This document shows positions 12,905-23,699 of a stretch of 64,000 nucleotides of DNA, piece after piece. The position numbers and the translations under genes were made by a program. The DNA is from Brasenia schreberi (Eukaryota; Streptophyta; Magnoliopsida; Nymphaeales; Cabombaceae): assembly GCA_036023115.1 (NCBI GenBank), contig JAYKKT010000061.1, positions 15,087,001 through 15,151,000 of the forward strand, read 5' to 3'. How positions within the stretch are numbered: the stretch's first letter is position 1; every line of letters starts with the position of its first letter. The notes under the pieces are model-generated. The model did not search any database. It saw only the letters and a list, made by a program, of their open reading frames with translations, and had not been told where the DNA came from.

Positions 12905-14655
12905 ATCATAGAGAAATCAGTATCCATAGTTAACATGTCTTCATATGCAACCCTACTATCAACCATCGACTTGACCCTCATGTTGAAAAAGTTTATCAGT
13001 CCCACTTCGAATGCCAACATCGGATGAAAATTTGGTTAATCATGTTACTGTTGCATACTTTTATTTAGTTGGATTGTACATTACTTGATCAAATGTAGTT
13101 TTTGATGTTTATAGTTCTTTCTCTTCCATGATAGCAAAAGATCTTTGGGTTACCTTGGATAAAAAATATAATATTTAAGACCTTGGTCTTGAAAAGTATA
13201 ACGTGGTCAAGTTCCCTAAGTATCAAATAGTAGAGAAGAAATTTGTGACTAAGTAGGTCCACGAGTTTTAGTTTTTATATCATGATCTCTAGAAAGGTAA
13301 CAAAGCTTCTTGATAAATTTATTATTATGTCTATTATTAAGAACTTTTCTAAGGTTTAGGAGGGGTTCAACCTAAATCTCAAGCATAAAAGGGTAAAATG
13401 ACTCTTGATGATCTCATGATAGACATAATAATAGTGATTGTAAGGAAGCTTCTTGGTTTATGCCTGTTGATAGCACCCAAAGGATAAACTTGAAGATCGA
13501 AAGAAAACAACCTAGTGCTCGTAAGGAAAAATAAGAAAAACATAAACCAAAAGCTAGTATCCAAAAGAAACTCAAAAACAAAGAGTATTGACCTTGTGTC
13601 TAGGTTGGATATTGGATTAGGAACTTCTCTCAAATAAATTTACGAAACCTATGGCCTCTAAAGGAACTATGCTCAATATGGTGATTACTACACCTACATC
13701 TAGTGATGAATATAAATCTCTTAAACCCCATATCCTTTTTTTAAGAGTCTTTATGTCATGAAAATATGCAAGCACCATAAGAAATGCAACGAATAAGCAA
13801 AACCTCCATGACATTGAAAACACACATGAAATTGTTGGCTTTTTTCGTCGACTCTCCGACGGTCTCTATAATTCTGGTTGACTTCTCCGGCGTCCTCTGC
13901 TTTCTGCTATTTAGAGTTTCAGACAGCTACGCAGCAACATATAAAGAGATACATGTATTTTGATGTTTTTAGGTACTAAATTGTAAATACTAGAGCAAAT
14001 GTACAAGTTTGTATTGATCGATCTTTATTTGTATCTTACAAGGCCATCTGTAATATGACCCTAAACTTAGGTGATAATTGGATTACTTAAGTCAAGGGTG
14101 AAGGACATGTGGATATCAAGTTTTTCTCGTAAAAGATTCTAACTTTTTAGATAGTTATATATATATTCCAACGATTTATCGAAATATGCTTAGTGATCTC
14201 ATGTTAGTTAGAGAAGAGTTAAGGTTAGATTATATATATAATAAAGTCATAATTATACAACTCAGTACTAGTTTTTTTTTATTGAAAATCTATGTAGAAC
14301 CAATCGTTAGATTTTTGTACGAATTTTAATGTTAATAAAGCCTCCACTTTTGCTTTTTCTTTTGTTTGACGTATTCATTCATCTTATATAGCACATACTA
14401 GGTTTGGTTATGTAAACTTTGATTTTATAAAAAGACTGATGAATTCAAATCTTATCTATAAGACAATCATAGATAGAAAATATAAATGTGATATTTGTGT
14501 GCAAGCAAAACAACCTAGGAAACTTTTTTGTACGATTGATAAGAAATACAAAATTATGGATTTATTGTATACTCACATTTGTGAGTTCAATGGAATGATA
14601 ACTAAGGATAATAAAAGACATTTTATTATATTTCTTAATGATTGTAGTAGATACT
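12905..14655 (+). pseudogene. Copia C gag and integrase remnant, left part
   Basis: Interrupted Ty1/copia internal region. A UBN2-type gag trace is readable at about 13120-13410 (KDLWVTL then LDKKYN, KFPKYQIVEKKF, LKHKRVKMTLDDL). The pre-integrase and integrase start is at 14439-14655 (CDICVQAKQPRKLF, then FIIFLNDCSRY), matching copia D at 1-180. Between them (13640-14400) I recognise little. The reading stops exactly at the ATACT target duplication of element A and resumes at 45166. The open frames on the minus strand at 12787-13020 and 13379-13823 are antisense shadows. Confidence 0.75.
14651..14655. repeat. Target site duplication of element A, left copy (ATACT)
   Basis: ATACT precedes the LTR start TGTAAATACC, and the same 5-mer follows the 3' LTR end TCTACA at 45161-45165. 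Removing the insert and one copy rejoins the copia integrase reading (GATACT then GTTATATTTACTT). Confidence 0.9.
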
Positions 14656-16123
14656 TGTAAATACCCCGAAATCCCACGAACTCCTCAAATAAACCTGGTT
14701 TTGTAAAAGCAGCCCCAAAGGGCTATTTGGAGTCTGGAAACCTAGGAGCCTTCCAGACAAACCCTATATATATGTTTAAACTATATATATTTTAAAATAT
14801 GTATAATATAGTTTTAAAATCTTTTAAAATACGTTTTGAAACCCCACAAAGTGGCTTGGCCTGATGAAAGCAGGACCAGAAGAGCAAAAGAGAGCCCGGA
14901 ACCGGAGCACATGTCGAGCCCGGCACAGTAACTCTCGTCTTAGATTCATCCCCAGGATCTCGAACGTCCAAGCCCCTATTATCAACAAGTCATTTGAAAT
15001 CATCTCCGGAGGGTGAAAACAGAAGCGAACGACCATGTTGGCAAAGACCCAACGCAAGACGGAGTACTGATGCTATCAGGCCCCGCACAAACCGTTCATT
15101 TCGAACATACCTTGAAGGAGTCAGAATTCAGTTTGTATTGGATCTGGACCATATATATCCAGATCCCAATCCAAACGTATATGTGGATTTGGATCCAAAG
15201 ATCCAATCTAATATCCACATCCATGGCCCACATCACCTTCTCATAAATGGGGGTGGGGCCCACTTGAAATTCACGTGGTATCTTGGGCATGAGAGAGAAT
15301 GGGGAGGATTACATGTGAGGGAAATGTATTAAGCTTGACTTGTGTGTCAAGTTTCGGGTTAATCATGTGGGTTAGCCTAATTAGTGTGGGTTTAAGCTTG
15401 TATGAACCTACACCTAACCTAGGGCTGCACCAACATTATGCAATGAAGTCCATGGGCTATGCAAAGGGATGCTCCTAACCCAATCCTAAGCCAAAACCCT
15501 TAATCCTAGCCATTCGCCCTAATTTCGGCCTAATCCTAGCCTAATCATCTAACCTACTTCCCTAATCCTTCCCTAATCACAACCTAATCACCTAACCCAC
15601 CTCCCTAATCCTTCCCTAAACCTAGCCTAATTCCCTTAATCCTAACCTAATCCTAGCCTAAACACCTAACCCACCTCACTAAACCTCAACCTAAAACCAA
15701 CCCACCTAGCTAAGCCCTAAACCACTAAACCACCCCACCTAAACCCTAGCACACCATATCCCAAAAACCACTTAAACTAAATATCTGGCCCCCCCTAAAT
15801 ATCTAGCCCACCTTATCACCACACCACCACCACCTAACCACTAAACCACCCCTTCAAAACCAGCCCAACCGACCTCTTAAAAACCTATAACCCCCCCCCC
15901 CAGTGGGCGGGTTTTTCAGATTTTTCCAGCCTATCTTGGGCCAACCGAGGCCTTCCTCTCCTCTTGCTCTCTTCTCTCACCTACTCCACCTTGGACCTCC
16001 GGCCAGCTCCCTTCCTTGACACCCGGCTGCATCAACCTGCCGCTCCCTTCCTTGATACCCGGCTGCACCCACCTTCCGTCCAGCTACACCTTGCCACAAC
16101 CGCCAACCTCCCCTTCCTCTCTG

Positions 16124-16545
16124 GTTAGTACCCCATCCTAACCTTACCCTTTTCCCCCTAGGACCTGCCCCTCCTTTCCCTTAAACCAGCCCTTAGTTAA
16201 CACCCTAGCTAGCTCCCCTTTGCCATTCCTGAACACCCCTAGTTACCCCAGCCGGCCACCACCTAACCTGCCACTAGTCGGCCAGCCATAACCGACTGCA
16301 CCTTTCCACACCCGTAGCCTTCCATCTTCTTCCTTAGACAACCCCTAGTCACCCCTTAGCTCCACCTTCCCTAAGACCTGCCCTACACCTTAGTGACACC
16401 CCCCCCTAATGACCTCAGCCCAAGACGCCATAGCAGCACCCCCTTCCTATCACCCGGCTAGCGCTAAGGCGCCACACCCGCAGCATCTTGCTTCACCCGG
16501 CCAACCCTCCTTTGTCGTGCCTTTCTGAGGAGCTCCCTCTTGCAG
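16124..16545 (+). other. Candidate leader intron 1 within the LTR
   Basis: A donor-like GTTAGT at 16124 and a pyrimidine-rich acceptor-like CTCCCTCTTGCAG ending at 16545. Equivalent sites exist in B (GTTAGT; CCCTTTTGCAG), the solo LTR (GTAAGC at 48308; CCCGTTTGCAG) and E (GTTAGT at 55913; GTTGCAG at 56764). The sequence between would form a 55-nt exon (16546-16600) before the next donor, and that exon is exactly 55 nt in A, B and the solo LTR. Inference only; no transcript evidence. Confidence 0.3.
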
Positions 16546-17747
16546 CCCAAGGCGACGCTCAAGCCCAAGCTCAAGCAAGTCACCTCCAGACCAGCTATAC
16601 GTAAGTGTCTAACTCGGTCCTTGTTTATAGACTTGCTTAAGCTTAATTAAATTTGATACGGGGTTGTAATAACAGAGCATTGTCTCGCCCCGCTTGTAAT
16701 AACGTGGCTTGGCACAACCCACACACACGTGCACTTGAGCCTATCTCGCTCTTAGTCGTGCACGATTTTGAACACACACGGGCTTAATCAGCCCTTAAGA
16801 TATAAACTTATTTATATGATTTAAGTTGCATGAGGTTTTGCTTAAGTTGTGTGTGTTGTCTTTCAATTCTCACACTCACACACATTGAGCTTTCGCTCTT
16901 ATTTGCAAGACCCAAGTAAGGGCCGTGTTATTATTTCCCTTGGGTTTAATTTCATGTTGTGTGTGTTGTCTTTCAATTCTCGCACTCACACACATTGAGC
17001 TTTCGCTCTTACTCCCAAGACCTTAGTCAAGGCCTATTGCAATTTATATTTGGGTTTAATTTCATGTCGTGTGCGTAGTACTTCAATTCTCGCACTCACA
17101 CACATTGAGCTTTCGCTCTTACTCCCAAGACCTTAGTTAAGGCCATATTGCAATTTATATTTGGGTTTCATTTAAGTCGTGTGAGTTGTCTTTCAACAAT
17201 ATACACACAACACCCACGCAACACGTTGGCGACCTTCGGGCCCATATATATTATAAGTATTTCCCTTTCGGCTATGTCTTTTAGATTTTTGTTTTAAGGT
17301 TCAGCAGTGTGCGTAGTCTTTACATATATACACGGCACACACTTGCACTATTGAGCCTTTCCGCTCTTAAGATATAGCCATATTTCCCTTTTGCAATTTC
17401 CCTTTTGCAATTTACATTTCAAGTCATTTCCCTTCCGCATTGTCTTTCAATTTCGGGTTTTTCCTTTGGAGTTGCGTGAGTTTGCATTGCATACACGCCA
17501 TACCACGAGTTAGGATGCATATTGCATCAAAGCAAACCCCATACTCCCGCTCAAAGTCGCCCCACTTAGGTCATGTATTCATAACACACACCTAGTTGGC
17601 CCGAAAAGGGATAAAAAGAATATAGGCACATGCAAATCCACGTGAAATAAAATCTGAAAATCATACAAAAACAACCCGAATCGAACACCTCAAATGTTTT
17701 CGTAGGTTCTCATATTTTAAAAACTCGATTTTTATAGCTTACAGACT

Positions 17748-17775
17748 GACCCTTGCGCATCGGTGCAAGAAGGTC
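17748..17775 (+). promoter_or_regulatory. Conserved stem-loop near the LTR 3' end
   Basis: GACC-CTTGC, 8-nt loop, GCAAG-AA-GGTC: a 9-bp stem with a two-base AA bulge, ~180 nt upstream of the LTR end. Same position in A's 3' LTR (44956-44983), B (23288-23315, minus), the solo LTR (49824-49851) and E (57671-57698). In E the inner pair is changed on both sides (CTTGA/TCAAG), which keeps pairing. Its role, if any, is unknown; packaging or reverse-transcription initiation are possibilities. Confidence 0.5.
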
Positions 17776-17957
17776 TGCGACGAAAAGAGCTTGCTTGCTC
17801 ACAGTCGCCACGTTAGAAGTCAGATTTCAAAGTATTTCTTCGCTAGCTTAAGTAAGCTAGCTGGCACGCCCTTTTGCTTAAATATGACTTAGATACACGA
17901 AAAGGTTCGCTTCAGGCCTAAGAACCAGAAGCGAAAACTTTCTGCGTCTACAAGATT

Positions 17958-17975
17958 TGGCACGCCCAGTGGGAT
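17958..17975 (+). promoter_or_regulatory. Primer binding site of element A
   Basis: TGGCACGCCCAGTGGGAT begins 5 nt after the LTR end. TGG is what pairing with a tRNA CCA end requires. B has TGGCATGCCCGGTGGGAC in the same place. I do not assign the tRNA. The first ten bases also occur inside the LTR at 17872-17881. Confidence 0.75.
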
Positions 17976-18096
17976 GTGAGTCTTTTAAAATCGAGTTATC
18001 CTAGGAACCTTGCGAAAATATTTTCCAAAAGGTGTTATCTTTTAACTCTTTCTTTATTTTACTTCATACGTAGGAAATTTTGAAAAGCTTGAAAGC

Positions 18097-19392
18097 ATGT
18101 CAAAATCCAACCCAAGTGAAATGTTAAGCCAAGGCTCATGCACGTCAAGTTCTCACTCTAGGAGGATTTTGAAAAATAAAATCAAACTAGACGAGATAGA
18201 AAACTTGAGAAGAGAATTCGAGGCCAAAATCGATGCTCTCAGCCAAGAGGCTGAAGCAGGCGATTCGTGTTCATCAAATGGTGAACAAAGGGCCAAGAAA
18301 AAAACTAAAAAACCTCATAAGCATAAAGAGGCCTCCGTAATGAAAGGAAACCAATACCACGAGTCCTTCACACAAAAGGACCGTAAAGCCCTACAGCAGC
18401 TGCTGAAAGGGCAAAATAAAGAGAAAAGGAGTTACGCCATATCTGATTTCCTACCCATGGATTATGAAACAGACAGTGACGATGAAATACCGAACTTCCA
18501 TCGGTATGATGGCATGGGAGACCCTAGGTCTCACATGCAACTTTTCTCACATCGAGCCCATAAGAAGAAAAAGGACTCGATGAAATGGGTGTATTGGTTC
18601 CCTCTATCCCTTAAAGGCACAGCTGCCAAATGGTTGGCTTCCTACGATCTAAGCTAGTTCGCTACTTTTGAAGAGTTAGCGAATTGCTTTATACAAAGAT
18701 TTGTACATAACGTAGAAGTCACGCCGACTTTAAACACTTTAAGGGATACAAAGCAAGGCATGAACAAAGACATGCATGCCTTCATTATACGATGGAGGTC
18801 CCTTTTAGGCCAAGTGCGAGAGCCAATATCCGAAGGATGCGCAGTCATGCTCATCCTGGATAATTTTAAAAGTGAGCTAAAGACCCTTCTCTCACTTCAC
18901 GAAATCTCAACTTTCCATAAGTTTATCAAAAAAGCATCCCTTTTTGAAATCAATTTGAAAAAAGGGGTATACGATCACTTATGGAAAGGAAGTGTCATTT
19001 CCAAAACCCGCTTGGAGAAGCCCATCACTTATGGGCTACCCACGATGGACAAAGGGGCAAAGCCCCATAAAATCGCCAATGTCCGAGTGGATCCAGGTCT
19101 GGCGGGCACTTCAAAAAATTTTAAAAAATTAGAAAACAAAAGGAAGAAAAACTTCCAAAAACCTATTGAAAAACGGGAGTACACACCGCTGGGGCAACCT
19201 GTGTCGGAGGTCCTAGACCTCCTACTTGCCCAGGATATGATTGAACTTCCCGAAATTTCCGAGGAAGTCACTTCCAAAGGGGGATATTTAAACCGCTTTT
19301 GCAAGTATCATCAGCTCAAAGGCCATGATACAAAGCATTGTTTCTCCCTTTTAAACAAAATCGAGAACTTGATAGCGGAGGGCCGGCTCTAG
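18097..19392 (+). pseudogene. Element A gag, one internal stop
   Basis: Structural Gag that would coat the retrotransposon RNA. One frame of 432 codons runs from ATG 18097 (first ATG after the acceptor-like TACGTAG) with a TAG at 18655 where B has CAG. It has a Lys-rich N-terminal coiled segment, then the capsid-like core (HRYDGMGDPRSH near residue 130; LKGTAAKWLASYDL near 175; then RWRSLLGQVREP). Near the C-terminus is a C-x2-H..GHDT..C knuckle-like motif (CKYHQLKGHDTKHC), usual for Tat Gag. The end at 19390 is another CAG-to-TAG, so the reading originally continued into protease. Compare the B copy, which lacks the knuckle through a frameshift. Confidence 0.85.
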
Positions 19393-20938
19393 GTCACTGC
19401 GGAACTTGAGCCAACTCCAGCTATCTTTAAAGAACCCTTTCCCAAGCACACCAGTAGTAGTGGGAAAGGAAAGGAGGTATGTACCCTCACCTTTTTAAAA
19501 GATCTAACGCATTCATCAGAGTCTGGTCGATCCACTTGTGCGTCTACCCTTGTACTTTACAAGAAGCCCGCCCAAGTGATCATCCGGCGACCACCAAGAG
19601 CTGAATCCCCGGCTAAACCAGTTTTAAAAATCCAAGGTGCTCCAAAACTCTTAATTAGAGTCAGTTTAAGTGCGAACCCTAGGGAGGATCTATCAACCCC
19701 CACACCTACAAAGTGCTAAAAAGGTGGTCAATGTGCCTGGCCCCTCAAAAACATGTATTCCTAGAGTTCTGCCCAAAGCAGACAATGAGAAAATCATTTT
19801 AAACCCTTATGATTTCGAAAACCATCTTTTAAAGATTCCTATCCACATGTCCATCCTAGAGCTAATACAAACTTCGCCTAGGCATAGACTCGTGCTAGAG
19901 AAAATTCTAGAAAGAGCTAAGGTTAGTTCGAACATAAGTCTTGAATCCTTGTCTGACCAAGTGGCGTCAATAGGAGCAAAATCACCCATCACTTTCTCAG
20001 AAGATGATGTAGATAGACCCTACCAGTCCCACAACCAGGCCCTGCATATCGAGGTGGTTCTGAATAACCACTCTTTGGATAGGTGCCTAGTCGATGGGGG
20101 AAGAGGGCTCAACATCCTTCCACTTCATGTGGTGTATCAAATCAGAGTCACCTTGACTTCTGTGAACCCAAGTCCCATCGTTATCACTGGATACGATGGG
20201 AATGCGTCTAGACCTTTAGGATCGATCGAACTCCCTATGGAAACGGGAGGGATCACACACATGGGGGTGTTCCATGTTTTGGACATCCACCCCTATTATA
20301 ACCTGTTGCTGGGAAGGCCCTGGATACACCGCTTGTGCGCTGTGCCATCCACCTTCCACAAGTGTGTTAAGATCCCTTTCAGGGACCAAGTCGTGGTGAT
20401 CCTAGGTGAGAGTCACCCTCAGCTTCAGGGGATCATAAACTCCCCTTGTTTGTCGAGTTCCCAGGCCCATGAGGCTAACTTGGGGCAGACTATGGTTGAG
20501 TCGCCAAGGCTCGTGTTAGCAAGTCCTAGGAAGGTCATATACGTCAGGGGACCGCCCAAAGCAAGCCCCCTCCCAATCCTGACCCTTCAAGGAAGACCCA
20601 AACATCCCTTATTTCCAAAACCCCTAGACAAAAAGCTATACGAGCACGATATGGACGACAACAAGTTCCAGGACCACGATTTGTATCATAACTTTTCAAA
20701 AAACAAGAAATCATGGAACATGCTGTTGAACATGGGCTATACGCCCTATAAAAGTCTAGGGGCACAAAACTAGGGTCTCCTAGAGCCCATCCTTCCTAGG
20801 GCCAACCCAAGCCGATACGGGATCGGCTACACTCCCAAAATACCGCCAGAGCCACCCCCTATGACCACCTGGGTCAAGGGTGCCCTAGAGCCTACCCTAG
20901 AAGAGACCTACGATTTAGACCTCTTATTCCGAGTCTAA
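19393..20938 (+). pseudogene. Element A protease region with G-patch-like tail
   Basis: Continuation of gag. Compared with B, a 29-bp deletion after ~19680 shifts the frame, so the open part starts at ~19670. An aspartic-protease-like segment is readable (LHIEVVLNN then CLVDGGRGLNILPLH near residues 125-155 of the open part), followed by YNLLLGRPWIH, a pair usual in Tat proteases. The tail holds WNMLLNMGYTPYKSLG, a G-patch-like motif. TAG at 20771 is CAG in B. The natural end appears to be the TAA at 20936, after FRV. Not functional. Confidence 0.75.
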
Positions 20939-21154
20939 CCCGTAGTGTTTTCCCTTTGTAGGTATGATGGAAGATCCATTTCATAAAAATACAAAAACAT
21001 TTGAAAAACTCGAAATCAAAAAATGGAAAATTCGCAAAAACCAAAAACATTGGAAAATCAAAAACTCGAAAATAGAGTAGTTTGTATAGTTCCTAAAGTT
21101 CTTGTTTTGCAAAAACCCAAAAAAATCGAAAATCTATAAAATACCAAAAAGATT
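20939..21154 (+). other. Spacer between gag-pro and pol in element A
   Basis: Starts with the acceptor-like TTTTCCCTTTGTAG ending at 20961, then an A-rich stretch with many TCGAAAA words and stops in all frames. B has the same layout at 31605-31766. Tat-lineage Ogre elements are known to join gag-pro and RT by splicing, so this may be the 3' part of such an intron. Confidence 0.4.
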
Positions 21155-23105
21155 TTGTACATAGCTGCTCCTAGTAGGACTTTGGAAAAAGAAAAGGATT
21201 TCGAAAGGAACGTCGTCTACATAGCCAGACCAAAAATTTCAAAATCAATTGAAAATCCAAGTATAAAACCAGGTCTTTTAAAAACTCACGCATCAAATTC
21301 CCTCGGGTCTATAACCCACGAGAATGATCGAAGCCCAGAAGTGGATCCCCTAGAGGAAGATCCCACTTCTGAGCTCCCAGAATTTCATAAAATTTTCGAT
21401 TTTGAAAGACCTTCCAATTCAGTAGGAGGAGATTTCATAGAGGTGAACCTAGGGAGTGATTCCAATCCCAAATTCATCAAGATAGGCACATGTTTGCATG
21501 AGCATGAAAGATCAGAATTCATTGCATTTCTACGACCCTATTTAGATGTGTTTGCATGGACGTTGAAGACATGTCAGGCATAGACCCCAGCATTGTCGAA
21601 CATCGTCTTCCCTTAGATGTGGATGTAAAACCCATAAAGTAGAAGCTTAGGAAAATACATCCGAATATACACGGGCAAGTCAAAGAGGGTTTAGAAGATC
21701 TGCTAAAAGCCGGATTTATAAAACCCATTGCGTATTCTGATTGGTTGTCAAACATCATTGTAGTTCGAAAAACCAATGGGAAAATTCGAATATGCATCGA
21801 TTTCAGAAACCTGAATAAAACCACTCCAAAGGATAACTATCCTTTACCAAACATAGATTTGATAGTCGATAGTACTGCAAATCATGAAATATTTTCATTT
21901 ATGGATGGCTATTCAGACTATAATCAAATTAAGTTAAGTCCACGAGGGGCACGTACTGCTATACAGTCATGCCCTTTGGATTGAAAAATGCCGGCGCGAC
22001 ATACCAGAGAGCCATGACCACGATCTTCCATGATCAGATTCATGAGCTCGTAGAAGTGTTTGTAGATGATCTCTTGGCAAAATCCAAAACCCGATGCACT
22101 CATATCGAATGTTTGCAAAAGATTTTCGAAAGGCTTAGGCTTTACAAAGTAAAGCTAAACCCTCAAAAATGTGTGTTCAGGGTAGAGTCTGGAAAGCTTC
22201 TAGGCTTTATGGTAAGCCAAAGGGGTATAGAAGTCGACCCCTCTAAGTGTTGAGCCATCATAGACATGACTCCACCCTCCAATCTCACACAAATTCGTAG
22301 CCTCTAGGGTCAATTACAGTCCGTTCGCCGATTTATATCAAATCTGGTGACTAGATGCGAACCCTTCAACAATCTGTTGAGGAAGGGCACAAAATTTTTA
22401 TGAGATGACGATTGCCAAAAGTCCTTCGAGAGGCTAAAGGCATACCTGGTTAATCCCCCTGTTTTGAATCCTCCAAAGCAAGGAAAACTGCTTTTACTTT
22501 ACATTTCCGTGCATGCGAATGGTTTGGGAGCTCTATTAGCTCAATACGAGGATGACACCCATAAGGAGTATGCCATCTACTATATTTCGAAAACTCTCTT
22601 GGCTTACGAAAGGAATTATCAAGCCATGGAGAAGACGTGCTTGGCCCTAGTCTGGGGCTGCCAAAAATTCAAACACTATTTCCTAGATCATGAGATCTCG
22701 ATAGTGTCCAAGCTTGATCCAATCAAGCACCTGTTCGAAAAACCCATTCTCACTGGTAGATTGGGCAAATGGCAACTCCATCTAATGGAGTATGACCTGA
22801 AATATCATCACCAGATCTCCATTAAGGGGCAAGCCCTAGCAGACTACGTGGTTGAGTTCCCCCTGGAAGACGCATATCCCACATTTGATGAAATGCCTGA
22901 CGAAGACATATTGCAAAACCATTTCCAAAACCACATTTTGGCAAACACTTTCGAAAACCAAGTGTGGAAGATGCACTTCGATGGGGCACGAAACCAATGA
23001 GGGGCTGGTGCTGGGGTCATCCTCATCTCCCATGAAAAGGGCGAGATTCCCATAGCAATCTGCCTAGATTTCGAATGTTCCAACAACATAGTTGAGTATG
23101 AAGCA
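21155..23105 (+). pseudogene. Element A pol, left part: RT, RNase H and start of second RNase H
   Basis: Reverse transcriptase and RNase H that would copy the element RNA to DNA. RT motifs: KIRICIDFRNLNK (~21780), FSFMDGYSDYNQIKLS (~21895), FGLKNAGATYQRAM (~21970), VFVDDLLAKSK (~22060). First RNase H at 22464-22800, then the second RNase H starts (MHFDGARN at ~22970). Damage compared with B: a 1-bp deletion near 21557; stops at 21640 (CAG to TAG), 22251 (CGA to TGA), 22305 (CAG to TAG), 22401 (TGG to TGA) and 22998 (CGA to TGA); and a 31-bp deletion near 21945 removing the RT KTAF-TPWG stretch. The B composite cuts it right after the codons for Glu-Ala in the VEYEA motif. Confidence 0.9.
23101..23105. 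repeat. Target site duplication of element B, left copy (AAGCA)
   Basis: AAGCA precedes the B terminus TGTAGACG, and the second copy is at 38871-38875 after TTTACA. Removing the insert rejoins A's second RNase H reading, VEYEA to LIQGLRISKTLG. Confidence 0.95.
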
Positions 23106-23699
23106 TGTAGACGAGCGAAAATCCCCGCCTCTCACCTTTTCAGGGCTCAGAGCGGATCCTCTCGTGCGTCTAAGGCCTTATTTATGCAAACAGGGCGTGC
23201 CAGCTAGTTTACCTAAGCTAGCGAAGATATATTTAATACTGACTTCTAATCATGGCGACTGTGAGCAAGTGAGCTCTTGTCGTCGCAGACCTTCTTGCAC
23301 CAATGCGCAAGGGTCAGTCTGTACGCTTTGCAAAAATCGAGTTTTGGGAGAGAAAGTCTACGAAGCGGTTCGAGGTGTCTAATTTGGGTCTTTTAGATGT
23401 GATGGCATTTTTTAGATCACGTGGATTTGCACGTGCCTAAGTCTTTCCTTTTATCCCTTTTCGGGCCACCTAGTTTGTGTGTTATGAACACTCCACTACG
23501 TGGGCGAATTCGAGTGGGGCTTGCTTTGATGCAATATGCATCCTACCTCGTGGTATGGCGTAGATGCAATGCAAACTCACGCTACTCCAAAGGGAAAACC
23601 CGAATGTAAAGACAATACTGAAGGGAAATAACCGAAGGCAAATGACTTGAAATATAAATGCCGAAGGGAGATATGTATATAGAGTATGTATATGAGCCC

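Larger units (their letters stand above)
14656..17952 (+). repeat. 5' LTR of element A (3297 bp)
   Basis: Starts TGTAAATACC and ends CGTCTACA. Internal blocks in order: a 9-bp inverted repeat GGATCTGGA/TCCAGATCC at 15140-15166; a CCTAA-word-rich tract (~15480-15780); a TATA-like CTATAAC at ~15890 followed by a C run; a long C-rich tract; splice-like sites at 16124, 16545 and 16601; three ~110-120-bp subrepeats (~16850-17200) each with GAGCTTTCGCTC; and a stem-loop at 17748-17775. The same order occurs in the B, solo and (in part) E LTRs. Short frames here, such as 14994-15332, are not genes. Confidence 0.9.
16601..18073 (+). other. Candidate leader intron 2, LTR donor to pre-gag acceptor
   Basis: A canonical donor GTAAGT at 16601 and a pyrimidine-rich acceptor ending TACGTAG at 18073, 23 nt before the gag ATG. 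GTAAGT is unchanged at the matching place in every other LTR (43809, 24658 minus, 36265 minus, 48809, 56835). B keeps the acceptor (CTTTGCTTGTACTTAG, minus strand, ending at 34596). Splicing would remove the subrepeats, the LTR 3' end and the PBS, giving a gag-proximal leader; genomic RNA would have to stay unspliced. Confidence 0.4.

Noticed and set aside
15480..15780. Interstitial telomere
   Set aside because: Words are irregular and the tract is an integral part of all A, B and solo LTRs.
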